In this document: positions 27,689 to 35,805 of the stretch, in pieces
Position numbering within the stretch: position 1 is the stretch's first letter
How the letters are laid out: each line of letters opens with the position of its first letter
DNA from: Chryseosolibacter indicum
Lineage (GTDB): Bacteria > Bacteroidota > Bacteroidia > Cytophagales > Cyclobacteriaceae
Direction of reading: 5' to 3'
Length of the DNA stretch: 64,000 nucleotides
NCBI RefSeq assembly: GCF_018598585.1
Contig: NZ_JAHESD010000001.1
Span: 62,001-126,000 of the forward strand
The notes under the pieces: model-generated
Database searches by the model: none
What the model was told of the DNA's origin: nothing
What the model saw: the letters and a program-made list of their open reading frames with translations, nothing else
Translations under genes and position numbers: made by a program

Positions 27689-28990
27689 TTACTTGGCGGT
27701 TTTGATAAAGCTTTCACTATCTATTAAGTATTGCGCGTTCTTTGCTATCTCATCGGATGAAGCGAGGCCTTTAACTACTTCAACTGATCTTTCTGACAAA
27801 GCACCGATGGTTACTGCTTTTGGTTTCAGGGTGCCACGTTCTTTTATGAATACGATCTTCTCTGTTCCAAGATCGAGCACTGATTCTTTTGGTACCCACA
27901 ATGATTCTTGTGGTGGTAGTGTTATCTGGGCAGTGATCAGTTGGCCAATGTGAAGGTTGTTTCTGTTGCTATAAACACGAACTTTAACAAAGTCCTGACC
28001 TTCGTTGAAGAAAGGTTGTATGAAATCGACAGAAGCATTTTCTTTATTACCCTCGCCTAAATCGAGCAGGAGTTTGTCGCCTTTTTTAATTGATGTTGCC
28101 TGTGATGCAGGGAGATCTAATTCAATACGCAACGCTTGTGGATTTACAATGCGGAACAACGTCTCACCTGCAGTGATATAGTTACCTTCTCTGATGACTG
28201 CTGTTGCTGAGGCATTGCTAGTTGAAGCAGATGCTGTGTTGGCGGCTGTTGCTCCCATGCCGTCTACCATTCCTCCTGAAGATTGTGATGATGTATTTGA
28301 AGAAGGCACAGTTTGTTCCGTAATTACGAAACCATCGTAAGGGCTATAGATGCCAAAGGTGTTGCTTACTTCTTCTTTCTTTATAAGAGTGTTGATCTGT
28401 GATGTATTTAATCCAAGAAGTGAAAGCTTGCGTTTTGCTGCATCAATGACCACTTTATTCTCCGGATCATTTTCAAGAAGAAATATTAATTCCCGTTGCC
28501 CTGTTATGAGTTCGGGGCTGTAGATCTCTGCAATTTTTTGTCCTTTGGCGACAGGTTGATAAGCGTACTTCAAAAAGACTTTTTCTAGTCGACCGCCTAC
28601 ACGAGCAGGTATGGTAAAGATATTTTTTGTGTCGTATGTAACTATGCCTTGCGCTCTAACGGTAACAGGCATAGACTTGTATTCACCCTTTACTGTTTCG
28701 ATAGAAGCAACAACTATTTCATTTGGTGATTTGATTAGCTTTGACAGATCTTCTGTGATCTTGACTTCTTCGCCCGGACGCGCCTTTCTCACCAGATCCA
28801 TACCACAAACAGGGCATGTGCTTGGCCTATCAGCAACAACGGAGGGGTGCATGGGACAGGTATACGTGTCGTGGTTATGCGATGTGTCTTTGCTTTCGCA
28901 TGTCACTAAGAGTATAATAAAGAAACAAGAAACAAGAAGCCCGTAACTTGTAACCAGTAACTTGAAATTATTTTTCGATTTCCTTTTCAT
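27689..28990 (-). CDS. cusB: CusB-type adaptor with N-terminal heavy-metal-binding domain (2)
   Basis: An RND adaptor of 433 residues. After a lipoprotein signal (lipid Cys in LLVTCES, near residue 31), a small heavy-metal-binding domain has the pattern YTCPMHPSV ... CPVCGMDLV, typical of Cu/Ag/Zn efflux adaptors. The coiled-coil hairpin (about 160-215), lipoyl halves and beta-barrel follow. A Ser/Ala/Gly-rich insertion (about 230-265) interrupts the second lipoyl half. The start overlaps the TolC-type gene by 23 bp. Residues 7-24 of the signal peptide are encoded by a heptamer repeat tract (28920-28970), so the secretion signal seems to have grown from repeat DNA. Confidence 0.93.
   Translation of the reverse strand: MKRKSKNNFKLLVTSYGLLVSCFFIILLVTCESKDTSHNHDTYTCPMHPSVVADRPSTCPVCGMDLVRKARPGEEVKITEDLSKLIKSPNEIVVASIETVKGEYKSMPVTVRAQGIVTYDTKNIFTIPARVGGRLEKVFLKYAYQPVAKGQKIAEIYSPELITGQRELIFLLENDPENKVVIDAAKRKLSLLGLNTSQINTLIKKEEVSNTFGIYSPYDGFVITEQTVPSSNTSSQSSGGMVDGMGATAANTASASTSNASATAVIREGNYITAGETLFRIVNPQALRIELDLPASQATSIKKGDKLLLDLGEGNKENASVDFIQPFFNEGQDFVKVRVYSNRNNLHIGQLITAQITLPPQESLWVPKESVLDLGTEKIVFIKERGTLKPKAVTIGALSERSVEVVKGLASSDEIAKNAQYLIDSESFIKTAK
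28920..28970. repeat. Degenerate 7-bp repeat tract inside the adaptor signal peptide
   Basis: Consecutive heptamers AAGAAAC, AAGAAAC, AAGAAGC, then after CC GTAACTT, GTAACCA, GTAACTT and GAAATTA. On the minus strand this encodes the hydrophobic core of the cusB signal peptide and the last residues before the TolC-type gene stop lie beside it. Confidence 0.75.
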
Positions 28991-30356
28991 AGCTTACGAT
29001 CATCAGGTAATATTCTTCAAGTTTATTGAGGTGTTCCATTTGTGCCATATTGAGTGCTTCCCATGCGTCGATAACCATTGGTAGTTGCTCACGGTTTTCT
29101 TCGTATGCGAGCATCACTGTCTGGTAGTTCTTTCGCAGTGCCGGAATTATCTTTGTCTCATAGTTGTCGAGCTGTTGTTTCATACGCACCATTTGCCTTG
29201 CCATGCCTGTGAGCATGCCTTTTGTTTCAATCAGTATTGCTTCACGGCCTTTCTTCATGGCTTCGACGTCGTATTGCATACCCTTTACTTCAGCACGATA
29301 CATCTTTGATGACCATGGAGCAATGGGAATAGAGACCATGGCCATTGCTGTAAACTGTTTAGGCATGTTTCCGATAGGTTGCATATGATCGAAACGGATT
29401 TTAAAATCGGGCTTAGCCTGGAACTTTTGCAGTTGCTGATTTAACAGCATGACTTCAATGGTTTCATCTATTTGTTTAATATCACTTCGTTGCTCTCTTA
29501 GGGCAGTTGTATCGTTAAGCAGTTGATCTGGTTCAAAGCGGACAACACTAGCTGTATCAACCATAATTGAATCAGTAGAATGTATATTGAGTAAAGCTTT
29601 AAGCCGGTAGCTTTTATTTTCAATGTCAGACTGTGTCATCAAAAGCATGTTCTGAATCTCACTCAATCTGCCCTCAGCCTTGTAGATGTTACCCAGGCTA
29701 CCCTGATTGTATGGATACCTGATTTGCGCAAGCTTTAACATCAGGTTCATGATTCTTGTATTCTCCTGAAGTACTTTAACTTTCTTTTCTGCTACAAGCC
29801 ATTGGTAATAGTAAGTCTTTGCTTCTGAACGTAGATTGTTGTAGCGGATGGCACGTCCTTGCTTTTCGACATCAGCACGCGATTGTAAGTAATCCTTGTT
29901 GGCATTAAGCTTTGAAGGATTAGGAATTTCCTGCTCTATTGAAAACATCCATGATCCTTTGTCGCGTTCATCCATGATCTGCTGGTTAGGATATGGCGTC
30001 ATGAAGGTTCCTGCGCCTACCATAGGAGCCATCCAGCTTTTTGCTCCAGCTGAATATTCAGTTAATGCCTTTACCTTATTGTCATATTCCTGCAGCATGG
30101 GATTTCGTTTGTCGATCATGGCGAGGACAGAGTCTAACGGAAGTACCTGACTGAAGGCGGGAGGTGTTAGTAGGAAGCAGAAGGCAGAAAGCAAAAAGCG
30201 GATAACAAATATGTTTAGAAGTTTAATGTTTAATGTTAGAGGTTTAAGGTTTAAGGTTAAAGTTTTAAAGGTTAAAGTTGTTAAAGATTGAAGGTTGAAC
30301 CTTGGAACCTGAACCTTGGAACCTGGAGCTTTGGATGTTTTAATGCTTAACTTCAT
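28968..30356 (-). CDS. TolC/CusC-family outer-membrane efflux protein
   Basis: The outer-membrane channel of the metal efflux system. From about residue 70 it has the family's two long helical repeats (LDSVLAMIDKRNPMLQEYDN; later LLNQQLQKFQAKPDFKIRFD) typical of an outer-membrane efflux protein domain. The first ~70 residues before the probable cleavage site (PPAFSQ) are odd: a heptapeptide-like pattern (TLTLNLKPLTLNIK) and LLSAFCFLL, both encoded by 7-bp repeats at 30172-30337. The true start is therefore uncertain; ATG 30356 is the only ATG upstream of the mature part and overlaps the end of the RND gene by 17 bp. Family assignment is firm, N-terminus not. Confidence 0.88.
   Translation of the reverse strand: MKLSIKTSKAPGSKVQVPRFNLQSLTTLTFKTLTLNLKPLTLNIKLLNIFVIRFLLSAFCFLLTPPAFSQVLPLDSVLAMIDKRNPMLQEYDNKVKALTEYSAGAKSWMAPMVGAGTFMTPYPNQQIMDERDKGSWMFSIEQEIPNPSKLNANKDYLQSRADVEKQGRAIRYNNLRSEAKTYYYQWLVAEKKVKVLQENTRIMNLMLKLAQIRYPYNQGSLGNIYKAEGRLSEIQNMLLMTQSDIENKSYRLKALLNIHSTDSIMVDTASVVRFEPDQLLNDTTALREQRSDIKQIDETIEVMLLNQQLQKFQAKPDFKIRFDHMQPIGNMPKQFTAMAMVSIPIAPWSSKMYRAEVKGMQYDVEAMKKGREAILIETKGMLTGMARQMVRMKQQLDNYETKIIPALRKNYQTVMLAYEENREQLPMVIDAWEALNMAQMEHLNKLEEYYLMIVSYEKEIEK
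30172..30199. repeat. Four 7-bp repeat units in the TolC-type signal region
   Basis: AGGAAGC, AGAAGGC, AGAAAGC and AAAAAGC in tandem. On the minus strand they encode the signal-peptide core LLSAFCFLL. Confidence 0.75.
30211..30337. repeat. Long degenerate 7-bp repeat tract
   Basis: About 17 units in near-continuous 7-bp phase: ATGTTTA, GAAGTTT, AATGTTT, AATGTTA, GAGGTTT, AAGGTTT, AAGGTTA and so on, then AAGGTTG, AACCTTG, GAACCTG, AACCTTG, GAACCTG, GAGCTTT. Three middle units are 8 bp. It lies in the coding N-terminus of the TolC-type gene. Confidence 0.8.
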
Positions 30357-32262
30357 ACACTTCGAGTTTTCCGAATTTTCTTAATTCATATTCTTTTGTC
30401 ATTAGAAAGATGAGCGGTGTCACCAACAGGATATGTGTTGATGATGTTAATACGCCGCCTATCATGGGAAGTACAATAGGTTGCATCACATCACTACCGA
30501 CACCGGTTGACCATAGCACGGGGATGAGTCCGAATAAGGCAACGCATACTGTCATGAGTTTAGGGCGAAGTCGCTTTGCTGCCCCAGCAATAACATACTC
30601 TCTCAGTTCTTCTCTCGATATTGTTTCACGTGAGTTGCCCCGCAGTTTTACGAGTTGCTGCATCGCATCGTTCAAATAAATAACCATGACAACACCGGTC
30701 TCTACAGCAATTCCAAACAAGGCGATGAATCCGACAGCTACGGCTACCGATAAGTTAGCTCCGAAGAAATAAACCATGTAAGCACCGCCAATAAGGGCAA
30801 AGGGAACAGTAATGAGACTGAAGAAAGCTTCACGGACTGACCTAAATGCGAGGTAAAGCGAAATGAAAATAATAAGCAGTACGACAGGAAGAATGATCAT
30901 TAACGTTTGCTTACCACGAATAAGGTTTTCGTACTGACCACTCCACTCGAGGTAATAGCCATTATGTAAAGCGCCCATTTCCCTACCAAGCTTGTCTATC
31001 GCATCTTTTACTGTACTTCCAAGATCTCGGTCGCGTACATTGAACAATACAGCACCACGTAACATGGCATTCTCAGAAGAGATCATAGGAGGACCATCCT
31101 CAAACTTTATATCGGCAACGGCAGACAAGGGAATGGTGCATAATGTTTGTGTAGTAACCGGGATTCTTTTCATCTGCTCTATGCTGTTACGGTAATCCTG
31201 TGCGAGCCTAACACTGATGGTAAACCGTTGTCTCCCTTCTATTGTTTGGCCTATCGGTGTACCGCCAATAGCAGATTCAACAATCATGTTAACATCATCG
31301 ACCGTTAATCCATACCTTCCCAAAGCATCGCGATTAATATCTATGGTAAGGTACTTTCCTCCTGTTATGGGATCTACATATAGGTCTTTAATACCTTCAA
31401 TGCCACTAAGCGCTTTTTTAATTCTCTCGGAAAGCACAGCAATACTATCAAGGTTTTGTCCGTAGACCTTGACACCAACATCGGTACGAATGCCAGTAGC
31501 CAGCATGTTAATTCTGTTTATTATGGGTTGTGTCCATCCGTTAACAACACCGGGTATTTGCATTTTGGCATCCAGCTCATTGATGATCTCCTTTTTGGTT
31601 ATTCCATCACGCCATTGTGATTTTGGCTTAAGCATGATGATTGTTTCAATCATGCTGATAGGAGAGTTGTCGGTGGCTGTACTTGCTCTCCCTGCTTTCC
31701 CTAAAACCTTATCTACTTCAGGAACAGATTTAATGATCTTATCCTGCACCTGAAGAATTCTTTTGACTTCTTCATTGGAGACATCGGGCAATGTAACAGG
31801 CATAAATAAAATAGATTGCTCATCTAACGGAGGCATGAATTCACTCCCCAGACTCATAAGTAAAGGGATGCTGATAATGAGGGCAAGGATGTTGATGCCT
31901 ATGGTGGTCTTCCTCCACTCCATGCATTTTCTGATGATCGGCTCGTAGATGCGCTCAAGGAAACGGTTTATTGGATTCTTATGCTCATGTGTAAATTTCC
32001 CTTTCATAAAGAAGGAGATAATAACAGGAGCGAGGGTAACAACGAGCACCGCATCTACCAGCATAATGAAAGTCTTGGTATATGCTAAGGGATGGAATAA
32101 TTTTCCTTCCTGACCTGTAAGCATAAACACAGGAAGGAACGACGTGATGATAATAATAGTCGAATAGAAAACTCCCCGCGAGACCTGCTTGGAAGATTTC
32201 TCTATGATATCAAGTCGTTCTTGTTCAGGAATAGGTTTATATGATTTATCTTTTTTAAACAT
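30340..32262 (-). CDS. CusA-type heavy-metal RND pump, C-terminal part (split gene)
   Basis: The C-terminal ~60% of a CusA/CzcA-family proton-driven metal efflux pump. It begins in the cytoplasmic loop after TM4 (RLDIIEKSSKQVSRGVFYS), continues through TM5-TM6 (TSFLPVFMLTGQEGKLFHPL), the second periplasmic porter domain, and TM8-TM12 (FGIAVETGVVMVIYLNDAM). Together with the gene just upstream it covers a complete pump of roughly 1050 residues. The two frames differ by one base and are separated by 58 bp that contain three 7-bp repeat units and half of an inverted repeat. ATG 32262 could allow a two-chain pump; a disrupted gene is the alternative. Confidence 0.85.
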   Translation of the reverse strand: MFKKDKSYKPIPEQERLDIIEKSSKQVSRGVFYSTIIIITSFLPVFMLTGQEGKLFHPLAYTKTFIMLVDAVLVVTLAPVIISFFMKGKFTHEHKNPINRFLERIYEPIIRKCMEWRKTTIGINILALIISIPLLMSLGSEFMPPLDEQSILFMPVTLPDVSNEEVKRILQVQDKIIKSVPEVDKVLGKAGRASTATDNSPISMIETIIMLKPKSQWRDGITKKEIINELDAKMQIPGVVNGWTQPIINRINMLATGIRTDVGVKVYGQNLDSIAVLSERIKKALSGIEGIKDLYVDPITGGKYLTIDINRDALGRYGLTVDDVNMIVESAIGGTPIGQTIEGRQRFTISVRLAQDYRNSIEQMKRIPVTTQTLCTIPLSAVADIKFEDGPPMISSENAMLRGAVLFNVRDRDLGSTVKDAIDKLGREMGALHNGYYLEWSGQYENLIRGKQTLMIILPVVLLIIFISLYLAFRSVREAFFSLITVPFALIGGAYMVYFFGANLSVAVAVGFIALFGIAVETGVVMVIYLNDAMQQLVKLRGNSRETISREELREYVIAGAAKRLRPKLMTVCVALFGLIPVLWSTGVGSDVMQPIVLPMIGGVLTSSTHILLVTPLIFLMTKEYELRKFGKLEVYEVKH

Positions 32263-32284
32263 GTTCTTTATTTAAAATTCGGTG

Positions 32285-32305
32285 CTTGAAAGTTGAGACT
32301 TGAAA
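32285..32305. repeat. Three 7-bp repeat units at the CusA split
   Basis: CTTGAAA, GTTGAGA and CTTGAAA in tandem lie exactly in the 58-bp gap between the two halves of the RND pump gene. Confidence 0.7.
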
Positions 32306-32330
32306 TTGTTTATCTTTAATTCAACTTTCA
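32287..32330 (-). other. Inverted repeat across the CusA split
   Basis: TGAAAGTTGA (32287-32296) and TCAACTTTCA (32321-32330) are perfect 10-bp inverted repeats with a 24-bp loop. In the minus-strand mRNA the stop codon of the first half lies in the stem. It could affect reinitiation at the second half. Confidence 0.55.
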
Positions 32331-33598
32331 TTAAGTTCTTCAAATCGCGTAGCTAAGTTCTTGTAAGCATTTTCAGCCATAATGATTCCGTTGTCAACAA
32401 TGACCCCTATTGCCAGTGCTATTCCGGTTAATGACATGATGTTGGACGTGATACCAAATGCATTAAGAAGTATAAAACTGCTGGCAATGGTAATTGGTAT
32501 TTGAATTATGATACTGAGTGCGCTTCGCCAATGGAACAAAAAGATAATGACCACGAGAGAGACTACAATCATTTCTTCAATGAGTGTTGTTTTAATAGAA
32601 GAAACAGATTCCTGGATTAATTCGCTGCGGTCATAGATAATGTTGAACTTTACACCTTGCGGGAAACCTTTGGCTACTTCTTCCATTTTCTTTTTTACAG
32701 TAGTAATGACTTCATCAGCATTTTCGCCATAACGCATCACTACAATACCACCAACAACTTCACCTTCTCCGTCTTTGTCAAAGATTCCTAGTCTTGATTC
32801 ACCCGTCATTTGTACAGAGCCCAAGTCGCGTATTCTAACCGGAGTTGTGTTAACTGTTTTTACAGCAATGTTCTCGATCTCTTCAATAGATTTTAAGTAG
32901 CCTGTTGTTTTGATGATGTAGCCGATATCGCTCATTTCGAATTTACGCCCGCCAGCTTCGTTGTTGTTCGTACGAATAGACTGGATGACCTGCTGTGTTG
33001 ATAGGCCGTAGTAGTTAAGCTTGTTGGGGTTTAATGTTACCTGATATTGTTTCTGAAAACCACCGAACGAGGCGATCTCGCTCACGCCCTGAACATTCTG
33101 CAAGGCAAACTTCACATACCAGTCCTGGATTGCGCGTTGTTCTCCCAGATCCATTCCAGGTGCATCTAATGTATACCACAAGATATGGCCAACGCCAGTA
33201 CCATCCGGACCCAGCGTAGGGGTGACGCCGTTTGGTAGTAAGCGCGACGCATAATTCAAGCGTTCCAGTACGCGTTCACGAGCCCAATAGATTTCAGTGT
33301 AGTCATTAAAGATTACATACACGAAACTCATCCCGAACATGGAGGTGCCACGAACATATTTTACTTGTGGTAGACCTTGCAGGTTAGTGACCAAGGGATA
33401 TGTTACCTGGTCTTCTATAATTTGTGGGCTGCGTCCCATCCATTCGGTAAAAACAATAACCTGGTTTTCGGAGAGGTCAGGTATCGCATCTATTTTGCTT
33501 ACTTTTACTGAGTAGATGCCCCATGCAAATAATCCGGCAGCGACTAATAGTACAAGGAATCTGTTTCTCAACGAGAAAGAAATTAAGCTTTCAATCAT
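32321..33598 (-). CDS. CusA-type heavy-metal RND pump, N-terminal part (split gene)
   Basis: The first 425 residues of a CusA/CzcA-family pump: TM1 (about 10-30), the periplasmic porter domain with SKIDAIPDLSENQVIVFTEW and GTGVGHILWYTLD, then TM2-TM4 (about 335-410). The proton-relay aspartate in TM4 is intact (D402 in GVIVDNGIIMAEN). The frame then stops after RFEELNES, where full-length relatives continue into TM5. The protein upstream of the stop is well conserved to its last residues. The 99-bp gap to the HYC_CC_PP gene upstream holds no promoter that I recognise, so this should be the second gene of the operon. Confidence 0.87.
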   Translation of the reverse strand: MIESLISFSLRNRFLVLLVAAGLFAWGIYSVKVSKIDAIPDLSENQVIVFTEWMGRSPQIIEDQVTYPLVTNLQGLPQVKYVRGTSMFGMSFVYVIFNDYTEIYWARERVLERLNYASRLLPNGVTPTLGPDGTGVGHILWYTLDAPGMDLGEQRAIQDWYVKFALQNVQGVSEIASFGGFQKQYQVTLNPNKLNYYGLSTQQVIQSIRTNNNEAGGRKFEMSDIGYIIKTTGYLKSIEEIENIAVKTVNTTPVRIRDLGSVQMTGESRLGIFDKDGEGEVVGGIVVMRYGENADEVITTVKKKMEEVAKGFPQGVKFNIIYDRSELIQESVSSIKTTLIEEMIVVSLVVIIFLFHWRSALSIIIQIPITIASSFILLNAFGITSNIMSLTGIALAIGVIVDNGIIMAENAYKNLATRFEELNES

Positions 33599-33697
33599 GG
33601 CTGTAAATAAAAAATGTAAGTAAGGAAAAGGTATTCGCTAAGGACAAAGCGATTACAGGAAGAGTTGGATTAACTCTTCAAAAAGAAAGAGAAGAAA

Positions 33698-34105
33698 TCA
33701 AATAAGAAAAACCTGATGCTCGATGATTATATCGGCACTTCGCAGGGGAGGATCGTAATTGTAATATCTGGTCTGTGCTATGGGCGCAAGTGGAATTACT
33801 TCTGCAATAAACGTAAGCGGTTTTTCAACATCAATAGAAACGGGAGCTTCAAAATTAAGGAGTACTTTTGAGCCCTTGAAATCATTTGAATTGTGAATGA
33901 TGGCTTCATCCTCGCAACAGGCTGCTTTTAACTGACGATGACATGGAGGTAAGCTCTTTTCCATATCGCACTGCTCTGCCTTGGTGAACAGTGCTACATT
34001 CTGAATATTACCACCACAGTAATGAATGCCTACCATAAAGCTGGTAGAAGAAATCAATACCAGGAGAATCAGAATAGTGCTTAATATGGTTTTTAACAAG
34101 GCCAT
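33698..34105 (-). CDS. HYC_CC_PP family protein
   Basis: A 135-residue protein of the Bacteroidota family named for its motifs: HYC (GIHYCGGN near residue 28), CC (KAACCEDEA, about residue 63) and PP (YYNYDPPLR, near the end). A signal or membrane helix spans residues 5-25. Additional Cys residues (EQCDMEK, LPPCHRQ) could bind metal. It is known from Cu/heavy-metal efflux loci and here opens the Cus-like operon. Biochemical role not established in the family to my knowledge; periplasmic metal handling is an inference. Confidence 0.85.
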   Translation of the reverse strand: MALLKTILSTILILLVLISSTSFMVGIHYCGGNIQNVALFTKAEQCDMEKSLPPCHRQLKAACCEDEAIIHNSNDFKGSKVLLNFEAPVSIDVEKPLTFIAEVIPLAPIAQTRYYNYDPPLRSADIIIEHQVFLI

Positions 34106-34465
34106 TACAATTCAAATGTAACGGATTTTTAGAAAATTGAATTTATACTTTAATAGTATTTGGTTGCAAAATTCCTCTCAATCCAGATGTTAGTTCAAAA
34201 ATGGCCAAACGAATGAGTCAAATTTAAATTGGAATCACATGCATTGGGCGTTAAATGGAGTAACTTTAGATTAATTACCATCTTTTTATAGGCTTGTTCC
34301 TGTTATTCGTCCTCCTGAAGTTGAAATACACCTGAGATATAAGGGCCTGTCGCAAATAAGCCGTTAGGTTGTCGTATTTGCACCCCATGTAAATTATCGC
34401 GTTCGTGTATGTTTGTAATATCAAACGGAACATAAAGGAAACTATAAACCCAAAAGGAAACTATT
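34106..34465. other. Divergent intergenic region upstream of the metal operon
   Basis: AT-rich. On the minus strand a TACATTTG box (34113-34120) matches the Bacteroidota -7 consensus but lies only 8 bp from the HYC_CC_PP start, so a transcript from it would be almost leaderless. On the plus strand GGAAACTAT occurs at 34437, 34456 and again within the first codons at 34468. No MerR- or CopY-type palindrome was recognised. Confidence 0.35.
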
Positions 34466-34891
34466 ATGGAAACTATTGAAAAAACCGTTATTACAGTAAG
34501 CGCAACAGTTAAAGCTCCTGTAGAAAAAGTTTGGAGATACTGGAATGAACCCCAGCACATTACCCAGTGGTGCCAAGCTTCAAGTGATTGGCATGCGCCA
34601 TATGCTGAAAATGATTTAAAAGTAGGGGGAAAGTTTAAAACAACGATGGCCGCGAAAGACGGAAGTTTCAGCTTTGATTTTGGTGGCGTTTATACTAAGG
34701 TTGAATTGCATAAAGCAATTGAATATACAATGGAAGATGGAAGGAAAGTACAAATAGAATTTTTAGCCGACGGAAATGAAACGAAAGTTATTGAAAAGTT
34801 TGACGCGGAGAACACCCATCCGGCCGACATGCAGCGCGAGGGTTGGCAGGCCATCCTCAACAGCTTTAAAAATCATACTGAAGCAAATTAA
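34466..34891 (+). CDS. SRPBCC (AHSA1-type) domain protein
   Basis: A 141-residue protein made of a single START/AHA1-like SRPBCC fold. It has the typical VSATVKAPVEKVWRYWNEP start, ITQWCQAS-W core, VGGKFKTTM and a C-terminal helix with EGWQAILNSFKNHTE. Members bind hydrophobic ligands in a deep cavity; the ligand here is not predictable. It is a single gene with its own terminator 38 bp downstream. The codons just after ATG repeat the GGAAACTAT found twice in the leader, suggesting local duplication. Confidence 0.9.
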   Translation: METIEKTVITVSATVKAPVEKVWRYWNEPQHITQWCQASSDWHAPYAENDLKVGGKFKTTMAAKDGSFSFDFGGVYTKVELHKAIEYTMEDGRKVQIEFLADGNETKVIEKFDAENTHPADMQREGWQAILNSFKNHTEAN

Positions 34892-34928
34892 GACGAGCTC
34901 TTTAGTTATCAGTTAATGCGGAATTTAG

Positions 34929-34960
34929 AAAACGGGAGTGAATGAACTCCCGTTTTTTTT
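34929..34960 (+). terminator. Terminator after SRPBCC gene
   Basis: AAAACGGGAGT (34929-34939) and ACTCCCGTTTT (34946-34956) form a perfect 11-bp stem with a 6-nt loop and a run of T. Confidence 0.9.
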
Positions 34961-35079
34961 ATTGTAATTGTTGCTTCCCAGACTTCATAATCAACTTAAC
35001 GAACCCCAGAGCTTTCAAATTGTTGTAGTATGAATGAAGAGGCTCCATTTATGTATACTGCATTATCTTTTTAAAAGGA

Positions 35080-35532
35080 ATGAATTTAGAGCGATATCAA
35101 ATTGAGGCAAGCCTCGATTTATTGGATTATGAATTTACCAGCAATGGTCCGAAGGGTGAGATTAGAAAAATAGTCAGATTTTCGAAGATGGAGGTTGCGG
35201 ATGCAAGCCTTGAAATCTATAATCTGGCTTTTGGTGATTATAATGTAGAACAAAACAAGATTGATGATTTGATTGTTACGGATAACAAAGATTCTCAACG
35301 TGTTTTAGCAACAGTTGCGGCAGCAATTATTGCATTTACGAATGAATATCCGGAAAAACTTATATTTATACAGGGGAGTACAGCAGTTCGTATGAGATAT
35401 TACAGGATGGGTATCTCTTCAAATTTAAAGGGAATAGAAGAAATATTTGAAATTTGGGGCTTTTTTGACGATCAATGGGAGCTTTTTAAACGTAATAGGA
35501 TCTACGATGCCTTATTGGTAAAACGTAAATAA
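35080..35532 (+). CDS. DUF6934 family protein
   Basis: A 150-residue soluble protein. The order of motifs (FTSNGPKGEIRKIVRFS, YNLAFGDYN, DSQRVLATVAAAI, IQGSTAVRMRYYRMGI) matches the Bacteroidota family I know as DUF6934. There is no signal peptide or membrane segment. A 55-codon gene begins 31 bp downstream on the same strand and is probably cotranscribed. Small two-gene modules of this size in Bacteroidota are often toxin-antitoxin-like, but no toxin motif is visible and the function is unknown. Confidence 0.85.
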   Translation: MNLERYQIEASLDLLDYEFTSNGPKGEIRKIVRFSKMEVADASLEIYNLAFGDYNVEQNKIDDLIVTDNKDSQRVLATVAAAIIAFTNEYPEKLIFIQGSTAVRMRYYRMGISSNLKGIEEIFEIWGFFDDQWELFKRNRIYDALLVKRK

Positions 35533-35563
35533 TTTGTATTTTTAAGCATAGGAAACAGCAATT

Positions 35564-35731
35564 ATGGCAATAGAGACAGTAAAGGAGGAAATAAAGAAGA
35601 GTGGTGAAAAGAATGTTGTAATTAATAGAGCTATTAAAAGCCGGGCTAATGATCCTTTTTTTGTTAAAAAAGCAAAAGAGGCAGAAGCATTTTTAGAACA
35701 ACATGGCTTACCACAGGCTTACGTTAAGTAA
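35564..35731 (+). CDS. Small hypothetical protein paired with DUF6934
   Basis: A 55-residue reading frame with ATG at 35564 and TAA at 35729. The product starts MAIETVKEEIKKSGEKNVV, is highly charged, and continues through INRAIKSRANDPFFVKKAKE to AFLEQHGLPQAYVK. It is predicted to be almost all helical. Codon use looks coding (purine-rich, few rare codons) and the leader GGAAACAGCAATT resembles starts of neighbouring genes. The tight spacing to DUF6934 suggests a two-gene operon. Too short for routine annotation, so it may be missed elsewhere. Confidence 0.65.
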   Translation: MAIETVKEEIKKSGEKNVVINRAIKSRANDPFFVKKAKEAEAFLEQHGLPQAYVK

Positions 35732-35805
35732 ACTGATCATATGAAAGACTATCAAGGGTAACGGTCGGTTTACACTTGAAATCTTTAGTGCCAATCGGGG
35801 ATTAG

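Noticed and set aside
33659-33679. GAAGAGTT/AACTCTTC hairpin between the HYC_CC_PP gene and the pump gene as a terminator
   Set aside because: No T run on the 3' side of the minus strand, and operon continuity is expected there; left as an incidental hairpin.
34303-34560. Antisense frame over the start of the SRPBCC gene
   Set aside because: It is a mirror of the true gene's codons and has no protein-like features of its own.
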